Assembly: GCA_017163975.1 (NCBI GenBank)
Contig: JAFFSR010000220.1
Span: forward strand, 17,750,001 to 17,814,000
Direction: 5' to 3'
From: Anastatus disparis
Lineage: Eukaryota; Arthropoda; Insecta; Hymenoptera; Eupelmidae
DNA length: 64,000 bases
Part shown: one piece after another, positions 49,508-62,604 of the stretch
Layout of the letters: every line of letters begins with the position of its first letter
Position numbering within the stretch: the first letter of the stretch is position 1
Translations under genes and position numbers: made by a program
Notes under the pieces: generated by a model
What the model saw: only the letters and a program-made list of their open reading frames with translations
The model's database searches: none
What the model was told of the DNA's origin: nothing

Positions 49508-52500
49508 TTATCTTCGTTCAACTTTTAAAAATACAGAGTCACGTGGAGTTTGTATGAATGGTTTTAGTGAATATTGAATCGAAATGGGTGTTTTCTCACA
49601 TGGTGAAAATTTGAATTTTGAAAGCAAGCTAACTAAAGCAACTTTACTTTGCATCATTCCAAATCGATTACCTGTAATAAATTCAAAATTTAAATTAATA
49701 ATTTCAAATAAATATATCATGTAATTTAAAAGTTAACTTATTTTTTTAACTTTGCAATTCTTTGAACGTTACCTATACAAATTCGTGGTCCATCGCCAAA
49801 TCCTAAGAACGTAAATGGACTTCTGGAGTCTACGTTCTCTTTATTAAATCGTTCTGGATTAAATTTATCTGGTTCTGGATAGAATTCTGGATTTCTATGA
49901 ATACCAGATGCAGAGATTTGTATCATCATATCTTTTGGTACAGTGAAATTAGAACCAGGAATTGTCCATTCTTCTTCACAGATTCGAGTCAAAAATGGTA
50001 CAGACGGATGTTTCCTTAAAGTTTCTACAAACAGATATAATATTATTATTCTACATTTGTAAGCAAATATTTAGATTTTTTGAATAAATGAGTTTTTTCA
50101 TGATAAAAATTTTCAGAAATATGAAAATAAATATGTGATCTGGTTTATGAGAGGTGTCAAAAAATCATTTATTTTCAACACCTGGCCCGAAAGTACCACT
50201 TTTTTATAGGATGCAAAACCAAAGAGCTTTAATTTTTCACATTCGCTACTAACGTATGAATCACACAATAATATTACCACGATAATCAAATTAAATAATT
50301 TAAAATATTTTTTTTACATAAGTTAGTAGCAAATAATTTCAAGCCTGATACCATATAAAATATATTTCGTTTAATATAAGCGAGTCTTAAATGTTTTGAA
50401 GTATAATAACAAAATACGTGTATTAAAAGAACCAAAACCTATTAACAGCAATTTGGCTTTTACTTTTATATAAAATATAATTTTACAAGGAAAAATATCC
50501 CAAATGAAAATTTCTTTACTTACCATAAAATACCATGTCCAGATACTTCATTTCACTTATTACATTCGAATAAGAAAATCCATCAGGTTTTGCTAAAAAA
50601 TCATCAATTTCTTCATGTAATTTTTTTTGAATATCTGGATTAAATGCTAATTCATATAAACAATAAGTAACTGTAGATGAGCTTGTTTCAAATCCAGCCA
50701 AGAAAAATACAAAGGCTTGAGCGCATGCTTCCATGATTGTTAGCTTATCTGTAAACAATTTATAATTATTTCATTTTTTCATATGCTAAAGAGTTCAACT
50801 TGTTATTTCAAGAATATAAACTTTTCAATATACCTGATGCTGTCTCGGACTTAGTTTCTTCGTCTTCCAATAATTCCATTAACAAATTCAAAAAATCATT
50901 TCTGACAATTTTTTCTTTTTTTCGGTACTCAATCGTGTTAATAAATGTATGTGTAAAAAAATCAAAAACTTTTTTTGAAAGTAGTGGTATTTTTAGAAAG
51001 TCTAAAAGACGAGGAGTAAATAATAACATAGCACTTTTGAGTTTGTTAATTTGAAAAAACAATCGTTGATGCTTTCTAAATTCACTATTAGGATTTTTTA
51101 AACTTTCAGGTTCTAATCCAAAAACTAAGCAGGCTATTGTATCTGTAGTATATCTACAAAAGTTACAGATAGTTTAATTCAAAGAATCATTGCATCCACT
51201 AGTATAGTTATTGACTTTTCTGTATTTTATAGAGTTAAAATAATTCGATATTTTTGAATGACTATATAATATATGACAATTTTTAGTTATGTACATTTTA
51301 CTTATATAAAATCCATCATTTTTTACAAATGCAAAATGTTCTCAATTTTGAAAAATTAAATTTTTTTAAATTTTTTATAAAATAGCAATTAATAATTAAA
51401 ATTAAAGCCATATTGCAAATCAAAATACATTAGCTTATAAAATACTCCATATATATCATTCAGTTCAAATTTCAACAAAATTTATTTGTTAACCTCAGAG
51501 AATTCTGATTTCTTATATTTAAATATTAATATTTTTAAAATATTGACTGTTTGGAAATTGAGAAATCTTATTTGAAAATACAATTCTCTAATATTAATAA
51601 ATGTAAACAATTAAAAATTTAAATAAATAATATTTATGGGTTATACTAAAAACTAATGTATTTTGTATTTCAAAAATACTGTTTCAATTGTTATTGTCAA
51701 TGTGATTAGGTATTAGTTGATACGATCAGATGCTCTATATAATTAATATCGTCTTAATAATCAATAACCAGATAAACATAAAAGGTAACTTAACGCCTGA
51801 ATTATTACCTTGCTATCAAATCTTTAATTTCGATCTCATTATTAATTTTTATAGTATCGGTAACCAATGAAGCAAGTTCATCACCAATCATTTTCATGAT
51901 CGGGAACATCATCTTTAATTTTCCAGAAGTAAAAGTTGGAGTAAGCTTATTTCGTAGTCTTTTCCACTTTTCACCACCAAGAAAGAATAAGTGCGCTGTT
52001 AATGGATTAAGTTTTTCATCAACACCGTACGTTCGATCTCTGAATTTTTGAAATTCTTTTATAAGCACACAACGAATAAGTTCTGGATCATTGATCATCA
52101 GCATAGGCTTGTATAACATGTATATTCCGTGGAAAGGATAATTACAAAATTTTTCATAATTTTTTAACACTGTTTGACCTAAAAAAATTTTATATTTATA
52201 TAATAAATTAAATTATCAGACTATGAGGGAAAGAATCATTAAATACAAAATTTGATTTTAATAAGACAAAGCTTATGTTCTCTTGAATAAAAAATTTCAG
52301 GAGGAGTATTCATAGGAAAATTTTAAATACACTTAGTCAGTGCAGCGTAATATCAATTTGTTTAAAAGAGAAAAAAGACAAATTGTTTCATAAATAAATC
52401 GATATTACACGGCACCGGTTAATCGTAATTAAAATTTTCCTAAGGATACTCCCCTTTTAATGCCTTAGTAAAGAAAATAAGTTTTGTTTTTTTAAGATCA

Positions 52501-52954
52501 AAGCCAAAACAAAAAAAAAATTTAGAGAAAAAAATTTTTTTTTTTACTTAATAATAGAAAAGCAATTGTGATCTTAGTTCATTGAGAAATTAATTTTTTT
52601 GTACTATTTAAGTTTATATTTTGTACATATTCTACTTTCATATTACTAAAATTAATATAACAGAGTTTAAAAATCATTTATAAAACGTCCATTTTGACTA
52701 AGAGAACGTCCTTATTGCGATTTCACGGACACATACGTTTCTTTTATGATAAAATATTTTTTCTTACCTAAAGGACTTTTTCCTTGAATGAATGGTAATA
52801 AATTTCCAACAATTAAAGTTGGTTCTTCATGTGGAATTCCTTTTCTTCTCCAATACCCAAAAATAATATATTTTAGATATAAATATACTATTGTAATCAA
52901 TAATATAAACCAAAAAAGTTTTGTTGTCATAACTGACTCTAATAACTCAAACAT
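49508..52954 (-). CDS. Cytochrome P450, CYP6-like (CYP3 clan), cluster copy B
   Basis: Six exons: 52954-52768, 52178-51809, 51153-50834, 50748-50524, 50024-49773, 49671-49508. They have the same phases as copy A and join to about 505 residues. Exon 1 is 12 bases shorter than in copy A, because the anchor lacks four residues (FWFILLITIVYLYLKY). All P450 marks are present: FGYWRRKGIPHEEP; WKRLRNKLTPTF; I-helix AGFETSSS; ETLR across the exon 4/5 junction; FNPERF; heme site FGDGPRICIG; NRFGMMQSKVALVSLL. It is predicted to be an ER-membrane mono-oxygenase with reductase partner. It is very similar to copies A and C, so it arose by tandem duplication. The TATA box and upstream block match copy A, which suggests co-expression. 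No broken exon was found. Confidence 0.9.
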
Positions 52955-53065
52955 TTTGATTAATCTTTCAAATTTGATATTTTTATATTTAATTTAATCA
53001 TTAACTTCTATGAATTGCACAGCTTATAACATTTTAGTTTTCACTGACATATACAAGAGCTAGTT

Positions 53066-53195
53066 GCAGTTGATTTAATGAAATGATTATATAAAGTGTT
53101 GCAGAGTGTATTTGATTAGAGATCAATCAATTCTGTTTGTTCACTTCTTTCCTAGTTTATAATTTACATTATAAATCATCTAAGATTGTCGTCAT
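53066..53195 (-). promoter_or_regulatory. Promoter region of P450 copy B
   Basis: TATA box (plus-strand TTATATAAA at 53087-53095) with the initiator-like ATCAACTGC (minus strand, 53074-53066), as in copy A. The shared upstream block follows to about 53195 (TTAGAGATCAATCA, AGTTTATAA, ATCTAAGATTGTC as plus-strand text). Confidence 0.55.
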
Positions 53196-53199
53196 CTTT

Positions 53200-54577
53200 A
53201 ATTTTAGAATCTCTATAATGTAGCTGATTTGACTGCATTATTTTTTATTATTAGTATCGTTATTGAAATCTTTTTAAACAAAAAAGATAAAATAAAGTTT
53301 TATTATTTATATCTCTTAATATTCTTATTAAATTAAAATGTTTTTTGAAGAACAACTTTTATTATACTTATTTATATAGATTCTTCAGATGGTGTATTGC
53401 AAATAGTTTTATTTATTGTATTTCATATTTAATTGAGCTGCTATTTAATTTCACTGATATCGAATTAATTTTCAAAGTATGAAAGGCGATTATTTATCTT
53501 AAATACCTTGAAATTTTTCCAGTAATTAAATTTAAAATGCTGTAACGTTGATAAAGTAAGTGATAATAAGTATGTAACACATTCGCGTTATTTTAAAGAA
53601 GTTTTATCCTAATTATGCTAGTCAAAGCGACTTTACTAAATTTTGTGATACATATGTGTTGGAAAAGAAAGCTGTGAAACTATAAATACTATCTTCCAAA
53701 ATTTCTATAGATTTCTAAAGATTTGAGTTATTATAAGATAATCATATCTCCCTGTTTTGATTTTCAATAATTTACTTTTCTTATTCCAAAAATCATTAGT
53801 TTCAAAAATTAAAAAATAATAAAAAACCATGATTCTTAATGTGGTCCATATTTTAGTTTCTTAACATAAATTATATTAAGATAGTACATTAACAATTTTT
53901 CAAATTTGAATTCCGAAAATACGATGCTAAGCAAATAACAATGATAACATTTTTTTTAAATTTATTTCAAGTTTAAATGACAAATAGTTAGGAATTCGAG
54001 TAGGGTTATTATTATTATTATTATAAATAAAACATACTAATACTCACCTACATATTCAACTGCATTTGGTGTGATATGATTATCAAAATTTGAATATAAT
54101 TAAGTAGAATATAAAATAGTTAAACAAAGTTATTGAAATTTTTTTAAATTGTACAATTAATGATAAGTGATAACAGTAATAACATTTGCAATTAAAATTA
54201 TTGATTGTTCATTATATTTAATAATTTAGCTTTCTGTTTAAAATTATTACCGAAAACTTTTGACGGTTTTATAACGGTGACTTCGTCTCCGTTTGGACAT
54301 TTTTACTTTTGAAACGTATTTCTATTACATAATGTATTATAAAATTGTAAAGAAAAATAGAAGTCAAACTTATTGATATAGCCCTAGCATTTTTTTAAAA
54401 TAATATAAAAATACAAAATATGTTCTTTCTTAACCGCTTTCTTGTAGACCTCATATCTACAACTACAAAATAATAAAAATAAATTTATTTTCGCTAGAAG
54501 CTACAATCAATAGCAAAAAGCAATCACAAAATTGTAATTTACAAATTATTGAAAGTATTTAACGTAATAGAAAAATT
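53200..54577. other. Spacer between P450 copies B and C
   Basis: AT-rich, with a short (TTA)n microsatellite near 54007-54026. A possible exon 6 remnant at about 53596-53637 is listed separately; nothing else is recognised. Confidence 0.4.
53596..53637 (-). pseudogene. Possible P450 exon 6 remnant
   Basis: Read on the minus strand, AGTAAAGTCGCTTTGACTAG gives SKVALTSII, close to SKVALVSLL of the intact final exons, then stops at a TAA after IRIKLL. Only about 14 codons match and flanking similarity is poor, so this is tentative. Confidence 0.3.
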
Positions 54578-57500
54578 TTATCTTTGTTCCACTTTTAAGA
54601 ATACAGAATCACGTGGACTTTGTATTAAAGTATTTAGTGTATAATTAATCGGAATCGGAGTTCTCTCACACGGCGAAAATTTGAATTTCGAAAGCAAGCT
54701 AACTAGAGCTACTTTACTTTGCATGATTCCAAAACGATTACCTGTAACCAATAAGAAAATTCATATAAGTATAACACGTCGTTAAATAATTAATTTCATT
54801 TATCATAAGCCATATATGATTTCCTTTAATCTCACCAATACAGATACGAGGTCCATCACCAAATCCTAGAGATGTGAATGGGCTTCTAGAGTCTATGTTT
54901 TCTTTAGAAAATCGTTCTGGATCAAATTTATCTGGCTCTGGATAGAACTCTGGATTTCTATGAATACCAGAAGCGGAAATTTGTACCATCATACCTTTTG
55001 GTACAGTGAAATTAGAACCAGGGATTGTCCATTCTTCTTCACAAATTCGAGTCAAAATTGGTACAGATGGATGTTTCCTTAAAGTTTCTACAAATGGAAT
55101 AATATTATTACTCGTTGAGAGTTAAAGAATAATTCTCTACGTCAATTTGTAACGTATAACTCACACAAAGATATTATATTCTTTTATATTTTATCAGAGT
55201 TTATTAAATATATGATTTCGTATATAAAATTAATTTGGATGATAATCAAATCTTAGGTTAACTGTATTAAATTCTAAATCGAAAAACACATTATATTAGC
55301 ATCAAAACCAAATAATAGTAATCTTATTTCCAATTTCGAATAAAATAAAATTCATATTCCTAATTATATCCATATATATTAACCGTTATTTACCATAAAA
55401 TGCCATATCCAGATACTTCATTTCATTTATTATATTAGAATAAGAAAATCCATCATGTTTTGCCGAAAATTCATCAATTTCCTTGTGTAACTTTTCTTGA
55501 ATATCGGGATTTAATGCTAACTCATACAAACAATAAGTAACTGAAGACGAACTTGTTTCAAATCCAGCCAAGAAAAATACAAAGGCTTGAGCGCATGCTT
55601 CCATTATAGTTAGTTTATCTTTGAATAAATTTCTTTTTAATTTTAATTTTTGTATATATTAAAAAATTTCACTTGTTAAAATCATAACTTGTTAACATAC
55701 CTGCTGTTGACTTGGATTTAGTCTCTTCGTCATCCAGCAATTCCATCAACAAATTTAAAAAATCATTTCTGACAATTTTTTCTTTTTTACGATACTCTAT
55801 TGTACCAATAAACGTGCTCGTAAAAAAATTGGAAACTTCTTTTGAAAGCATTGGTATTTTTAGAGAGTTTAAAAGATTAGGAGTAAATAGTGACATAGCG
55901 CTTTTAAATTTGTTGATTTGAAAAATCAATCGTTGATACTTTCGAAATTCACTATTTGGATTTTTTAAACTTTCTGGCTCTAATCCAAACACCAAGCAGG
56001 CAATAGTATCTGTAGTGTATCTGCAAAAGTAATAAAAAATGTAATATTTAGAATTATTGCATTCGTTTACATAATTATCAATTTCTTTTTCCTTTCTGTA
56101 CTTTGTAGAATTAGAATATTTAGTTAATTATTGCGTGAATTAGTACCAAGATTAGTACCTCGCTATTAAATCTTTTATTTCAATCTCATTATTAGTTTTT
56201 ATAGTGTCGTCAACTACTGCAGCAAGTTCGTCACCAATCATTTTCATGATCGGGAACATCATCTTTAATTTCCCAGAAGTAAAAGTTGGAGTAAGCTTAT
56301 GTCGTATTCTTTTCCACTTTTCACCTCCAAGAAAAACTAAATGTCCTGCCAGTGGATTAACTTTTTCGTCAACACTGTACGTTCGATTCTTAAATTTGTG
56401 GAATTCTTTTATGAGAACACATTGAATTAGTTCTGGATCGTTGATCATCAACACAGGCTTGATGAACATGTATATTCCATGAAAAGGATAGTTGCAGAAT
56501 TTTTCATAATTTTTTTGCACTGTTTGACCTGAAAAAATTTGTCATTTCATTATTTATATAATAAATTAAATTACAAGATTACAAGAGAACGAAATTCTTT
56601 CAATTAGCACTTTATTCAGTACCTTTTGAAACTCAACAATTTATTAATATATCTGGAATTATTGTTTATGTAAAAGATTATAGTTTAGTTTAATTAAATA
56701 AAGAAGTGAATTGGCGTGCATTAAACTCTGTATAAAGGACAAATTACTTATACTGAAACTTATCTTTTGATAATGTATTAAACGATCTGATCCGCGAAAA
56801 ATTAAGAAATAGTAAATTATTAGAATTTGGAATTTGTTATTTTTATTCCTGATATATTACCAATTTATTATTAAACAGTATGCTTTAAGTATCGAATAAA
56901 TTCATGAATTCCAAAATCACAATTTGTTGAAAAACTAGACTATTTTATTTTCAGAAAACTTCATAATTAAAAATAATCAGAAAAGATTATCCAATTTATA
57001 AAATTATAATATGTTTGAATTTCGTGGATTAAAATAAAATTTTATTTTCAAGATAAAATTTTGAAACGCTTACATTAGAATCGAAAAAAAATTATTTAGA
57101 TGGATGAAACAATTAATTCATGAACAAAAAAATAGAAGATTTAGCTACAACTGCCCGTTCATGTTAAAATATATGCATATTCATATTCATATGTATAAAT
57201 TTAATAAGCACTGTATGCAAGTACGTGTTCGCGTGTTAGCGCAATTATATATACTCTATCAATTACTTTTCTGAATGGTACAATATAATCGAGTCAATGT
57301 CTAATGCAAAGTCATTTTTTTTTTAATTTTTGTGATTTTTATTTTTTTTATACTGTATTCTAATTCCGATACTACTTATTAATATATATTAATATTGTCG
57401 AATATAAAAATAATAAAATCATTTAAATATAACTACGCTTATGCATGCTATGCATTTATTATTAAATACTTTTCTTACCCATAGGACGTTTTCCTTGAAT

Positions 57501-57665
57501 ATATGGTAATAAATTTCCAAAGATTAAAGTTGGTTCTTCGTGCGGTATTCCTTTTCTTCTCCAATATCCAAAAACAATGTATTTTAGATATATGTAAAAT
57601 ATTGTAATTAATATCGTAAACCAAAAAAGTTTTGTTGTTATAACTGACTCTAGTAACTCAAACAT
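54578..57665 (-). CDS. Cytochrome P450, CYP6-like (CYP3 clan), cluster copy C
   Basis: Six exons: 57665-57479, 56528-56159, 56020-55701, 55618-55394, 55087-54836, 54741-54578. Each exon has the same length as in copy B, and the product is about 505 residues. The anchor TKLFWFTILITIFYIYLKY is followed by FGYWRRKGIPHEEP. Other marks are WKRIRHKLTPTF, I-helix AGFETSSS, ETLR over the exon 4/5 junction, FDPERF, and the heme site FGDGPRICIG. In the final exon NRFGIMQSKVALVSLL differs from copies A and B by one residue. Two small differences stand out: SLGFGDGP in place of FLGFGDGP before the heme motif, and QCVLIKEFHKFKNRTYSVD in exon 2. A microsomal mono-oxygenase role is predicted; the substrate is unknown. 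The upstream TATA region is weaker (TTTTTAATATT) than in A and B. Confidence 0.9.
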
Positions 57666-57779
57666 TTTGATAAGTCCTTTGAATTTAATATTTTTAACAT
57701 TTAATTCGATGTAATTAATAATTTTTATGAATTACACAGTTCATAGCATTTTATTATTTAGTAATATATACAATAGTAA

Positions 57780-57910
57780 TACTTAATCAAACGAAAATAT
57801 TAAAAATAGTGTGGTAAAAACAATGTGTTTCATTAGAGATCAATCATAATACTGTTTGCTCACATGTTTTCTGGTTTATAACTTACATAACAAACTATCT
57901 GAGATTATCT
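57780..57910 (-). promoter_or_regulatory. Promoter-like block of P450 copy C
   Basis: It aligns with the upstream blocks of copies A and B: plus-strand TTAGAGATCAATCATAATAC, GGTTTATAACTTACATAA and ATCTGAGATTATC. The TATA position reads AATATTAAAAATA in plus-strand text, so the box has decayed or moved. Expression may therefore differ from copies A and B. Confidence 0.4.
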
Positions 57911-58587
57911 GATATTATCTTTAGCTTGAGAATCTTTGTAAAACTGCATACTTCATGACATAATTTTTTATTTTTAGCTTCATCGTGATTGAATTCTCTT
58001 TCAACAAAAAACGTAATTTTGTTATTTCATTATTTACATTGTTTAATATTTTTACTTTGAAAAAGAAATTTTTTTTGTAATTCTCTATTTCAATTGTGTA
58101 TATAAATTTTTTGAATGATGTAACTTGTTTTAATTATACTCGTACATGCATTATTCATTTGAATATTTGATTGCTTATACCTATATGCGATACAATATAG
58201 TTTGTTTCCTGTGTAATGTGTTTTTATGCGAAAAATAGTAATACCAATAGTAGTGTTTGATAAATTTAGTCTACAAGACCTATTATATTGTTCTCCCATC
58301 TAATTTAATCATGAAATGAATTCTATCAATCAATAAATGAAATAATGTGTTTTAAAAAATATCTGAATGACATATTAATACAATTTTTTTCGATTTCTTT
58401 CATATTACTAGCGAAATTGAATATTAAAAATTATTAATGGAATTCATCAAAGAATCAGTTAAAAAAACAAAAAAAATATATACTTTGAATATTTGTGCCA
58501 TGGTAACAGATAATGCATCACCTATAAGTAGCGCATATAAATTGGTTTGTACACATATAGTCAGCTAATAGTAAAATGAGGTTTATC
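57911..58587. other. Spacer upstream of P450 copy C
   Basis: AT-rich; no gene recognised. The 69-codon minus-strand frame at 58090-58299 lacks P450 or other features. Confidence 0.4.
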
Positions 58588-58722
58588 TCAATTTTCAAAA
58601 TAGATCATTTGGATTCCATAAAAAGACATTTGCCCAATAGTGAATTGAAATATTATTTCATAAAATAAAAATTTCTATTTCGAAAGTAAGCTTACTCGAA
58701 CGATTTTGTTTCGTATGATTTC
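58588..58722 (-). pseudogene. P450 final-exon relic, divergent type
   Basis: Minus-strand codons from 58722 read EIIRNKIVRVSLLSK, stop, then KFLFYEIIFQFTIG and YFEN to a TGA at 58590-58588. This aligns with the C-terminal exon of the neighbours (GMMQSKVALVSLLSKFKF...). The words IRNKIVRVSLLSK are unlike copies A-D, so it descends from a more divergent P450. The TAG inside, and the loss of the NRFG start and splice acceptor in frame, show that it is inactive. No other exons are seen nearby. Confidence 0.6.
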
Positions 58723-59332
58723 TAAACAATAACATCTAACCAAAGTGACAATTAAAAATTTTGTAAATAAGTATTGTATAGGTAGGGTATTTATTTAATA
58801 ATGCCTATAAAAACTTGTGAACCACGACAGAATGCTAAAAAATTACCATTCATATGGTAAAAATTACTTATCATTTTTAGCATATAAATCATAATTTTTC
58901 CGAAAAAAACGTGTCATTCTTCTTATATTTTAAAATTATTGGGCTTTTAATTTATAAAACAAAATTTATTTAGACATCATTATAAAAATTTAATTTTAGA
59001 TCATATCTAATAATATTTATTTATAAATTTTATGATAAATCCTGATTCATTGCTAATATTTTAGATGTAATAAACAAAATATGTTGTTCAAAATATGTTG
59101 TTAACAATATCTGCTACTTTTATTTTAAAAATGAAGGTTCAACAAGATTATGTTTCAAAATTTTTATTTAAGTAAAAAAACGTTTGTTTTTAAACTGTTT
59201 ACAATATATTACAATTATGAAATTAATTTTATTTCTACATATCATTAAAAATGATAATTATTACGAAAGTACAATCATATATATAAGAATTTATAAATTG
59301 CTAGTAAAAACATTAAAAATAATAAAAATAAA
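58723..59332. other. Spacer 3' of P450 copy D
   Basis: AT-rich; nothing recognised. Confidence 0.4.
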
Positions 59333-61590
59333 TTATATTGGTTCAATTTTTAAAAATACAGAATCACGTGGAGTTTGTATAACAGTTTTTAGTGCATACT
59401 GAATCGAAGTAGATGTTTGTTCACACAAGGAAAATTTATATTTTGACAACAAGCTAACCAAAGCAACTTTGCTTTGCATTATTCCAAACCGATTACCTGT
59501 AATCAGTGATTTATTTCAAATAAATATTGTGTAATAATTCTATAAGTTATTTCAAATCTTTTAATTTTACCTATGCAGATTCGAGGTCCATCGCCAAATC
59601 CTAGAAAAGTGAATGGACTTCTGGAGTTTATGTTTTCTTTGGTAAATCGTTCTGGATCAAATTTATCCGGTTCTGGATAGAACTCTGGATTTCTATGAAT
59701 ACCAGATGCAGAGATTTGTACCATCATGCCTTTTGGTACAGTGAAATTCGAATCAGGGATTGTCCATTCTTCATCACAGATTCGAGTCAAAAATGGTGCA
59801 GATGGATGTTTCCTTAAAGTCTCTACAAATATGTTTAATAATATTATTTGTAAATTATTACTTGACTATTTTATCAAAATATTTATATTTCTTTAATTGA
59901 TGAGTTTTAATAATAAAGAAAATGTTCATAAATAAAAATATTATATAATTAAATGGCACAAAAATTTTATGGAATCTCCTTAAATTCCGTAAAATAATAA
60001 AATTATAAATGTATTTTTTGTGTGCCTTTATCTTATTTATTTGCGTTATTTTATATAAAAAGATTATTTTTCTTGCAATAAACGATATACAATATCAAAA
60101 ATCGGGACCGAATAAATTTTTTTTCTAATTTCATATAAAGTATAACATCACAAAGAAAAATCTAATAATCTAAAGTCTTTGCACTTTCTGAATGATTAAT
60201 TACCGTAAAATACCATGTCAAGGTACTTCATTTCACTCATAACATTAGAGTAGGAAAATCCATCAGGTTTGGTTAAAAATTCATCAATTTCCTTTTTTAA
60301 TTTATCTTGTATATGTGGATTTGATGCTAGTTCATATAAGCAAAATGTAACTGTCGACGAGCTTGTTTCATATCCAGCAAAGAAAAATACAAAAGCTTGA
60401 GCGCATGCTTCCATCATCGTTAGTTTATCTATAAATACATTTTTCAACTATTTTAATCTTCTCAAATTTTAAAATATTTGGCTTCTTACTATAAAAATTA
60501 TAAATCAACAAGACACCTGTGGTTTTAGATTCAGACTCTTCATCATCCAGCAATTCCATCAATAAATTCAAAAAATCATTTTTGACAATTTTTTCTTTTT
60601 TACGGTAATTGATTGTATTGATAAACGTGCTTGTAAAAAAATTGAAAACTTCTTTAGAAAGTATTGATATTTGAAAAAAATTTAAAAGACTAGGAGCAAA
60701 TAATAGCATTGCTCGTTTAAGTTTATTAATTTCAAAAATTAATCGTTGATGCTTCCTAAATTCACTATTAGGATTTTTTAAACTTTCAGGTTCCAATCCA
60801 AAAACTAAACAGGCAATGGTATCTGTAGTGTATCTGAAGAAATATTAAATAATGTAATTTTAAGGATGGCATAAACTAGTGTAGCTGTTAGTTCTTTACA
60901 TCATTGTCTTTTAGCGTGTGTATTTTACATTATTGAATTGACAATAAATTCTGTATTTAATAATACAAGTGTAGTATATCTCAAAATATAACCATTAATA
61001 TTTTTATTCAAAAATGTTTACAGATACTCTTTAAAATCTTTTCTAAAGAATGATATTATACGTAAAGTCAAATCTTAGTATGAAGACATTGAAAAAAATA
61101 AAATTCATGGAAAATATAAGAAATTAATGCATTTTTCAAAAACTGCCTAAGGTCTTTTGGACCCCTAGTACCATTAAAAGGTTGATAATATAATAATCAA
61201 TTGGATGCGTGCATAATTACCTGGCTATCAAATCTTTTATTTCAATGACATTATTAGTTTTTAACGTATCATCAACTACTGATGCAAGTTCATCACCAAC
61301 ATTCTTCATTAACGGAAACATAAGTTTTAATTTGCCAGATGTAAAAGCTGGGGTGAGTTTTGTTCGTATTCTTTTCCATTTTTCACCTCCAAGGAAAAAT
61401 AAGTGTGCTATTAATGGATTGACCGTTTCATCAACACCGTACGTTCGGTCTCTGAATTTTTGAAATTCTTTTATTAAAACAGAACGAATAAGTTCTGGAT
61501 CATTGATCATCAACACAGGTTTGATGAACATGTATATTCCATGGAAAGGATAGTTACAGAATTTCTCATAATTTTTTGCCACTGTTTGAC
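59333..61590 (-). CDS. Cytochrome P450, CYP6-like (CYP3 clan), cluster copy D, exons 2-6 only
   Basis: Five exons are intact: 61590-61221, 60833-60517, 60428-60204, 59822-59571, 59496-59333. They encode 442 residues in the standard phases. Exon 3 is one codon shorter than in the other copies (SKTT). P450 marks are present: WKRIRTKLTPAF, I-helix AGYETSSS, ETLR across the exon 4/5 junction, FDPERF, heme site FGDGPRICIG, and NRFGIMQSKVALVSLL. The C-terminus ends FLKIEPI rather than FLKVERR or FLKVEQR. Exon 1 (membrane anchor and start codon) is not found between 61590 and 64000, nor is the shared promoter block. A fold-back element and an ankyrin gene occupy that space. Either exon 1 lies beyond the window with the ankyrin gene inside intron 1, or the copy has lost its 5' end. 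The remaining exons show no stops, which favours function or recent loss. Confidence 0.8.
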
Positions 61591-61794
61591 CTGAAAAAAT
61601 GTAATATATTATACACCTGAAGAATTCAGGAACAATAAAGAATCATAATAATCTCATAAATTAAACGAACAAACTACTTTCTAGAAAAAAGTTAATTACA
61701 AAAAGAAAGATTCAATCCTCTGTGATTAATTTTTAATTTTATTTCAAGAAAGTAATAAATACTCCTATGAATAGTTCAAAATCAAAGGTGGAGA

Positions 61795-62170
61795 GTACAT
61801 AAGGGTCATTTTCTGACCACTTGTAAAAAAAATGTACTTCCTTTTTTTTTGAAATTTTTTGTTTAAATCAAGAAAGGGAACATTTTTAAGGTCAACCGCC
61901 CTGGTTTGGTGCGAACTGTTGTGTGTATATGTGTACATAAATGCATGCATACATGCATAGATATATCGTATAATTGTTAAACTGTGCCACCCACTGTGCC
62001 ACCAATATTTCTCAAATTTATGGAGATTCCCATATCCAGACAAAGTTCGGCGCACGCACGAATCCAGAACGGTTGACCTTAAAAATTTTCTCTTTCTCGA
62101 TTCACACCAAAAATTTAAAAAAAAAAGGGTATTTTTTTTACAATTGGCCAGAAAACGGCCCTTACACGAA
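61795..62170. repeat. Large fold-back element, arms about 120 bases
   Basis: The left arm (about 61796-61915) contains AAGGGTCATTTTCTGACCA, TTGTAAAAAAAATG, AATCAAGAAAGGGAA and TTTTTAAGGTCAACCG. These are inverted in the right arm (about 62043-62170) as CGGTTGACCTTAAAAA, TTCTCTTTCTCGATT, ATTTTTTTTACAA and TGGCCAGAAAACGGCCCTT. The spacer of about 130 bases includes GTGTGTATATGTGTACAT. It is MITE-like and non-coding, inserted just upstream of exon 2 of P450 copy D. The short frames on both strands are by-products. Confidence 0.72.
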
Positions 62171-62604
62171 TTAGTTTAGCGTTGATAAAGTAAAATATTT
62201 ACTTTATCCATTGACTTTTGATTCTTTCATTTTATTTGATATATCAATCATATGCATTAAAAAAAATAAATTTAAAGCTTTTTTTTTAAATAAAAAAAAA
62301 TTTAGGATGTAAGGTAATTGTTGCCTTAAAGTAATAATATGTGCAATAAAATTTCTTTTGATTATATTTTTATTTTTATTAAATATATAGTCGATTGCAC
62401 AAATATAATATAATATTCCTAGTGTAATATAAAAAATTCATTATATTTACAAGTTCATATTGTCCTTAAGTTTAGTATATACACAAAAAAGCACATAAAT
62501 AATTTTACATATAATTTTACATTTCAATAACTAATGTACATATTTTCTTAAATTTCTTATTGCAATATAGACATATTCATTTTACTTGTTATTTAACAAT
62601 TCAA
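62171..62604. other. 3' flank of the ankyrin-repeat gene
   Basis: AT-rich; several TTTATT words (AATAAA on the minus strand) at about 62340-62385 could serve as polyadenylation signals. No P450 exon 1 is seen. Confidence 0.4.

Noticed and set aside
61974..62174. 66-codon plus-strand and 96-codon minus-strand frames
   Set aside because: Both lie on the arms and spacer of the large fold-back element and have no protein signature.
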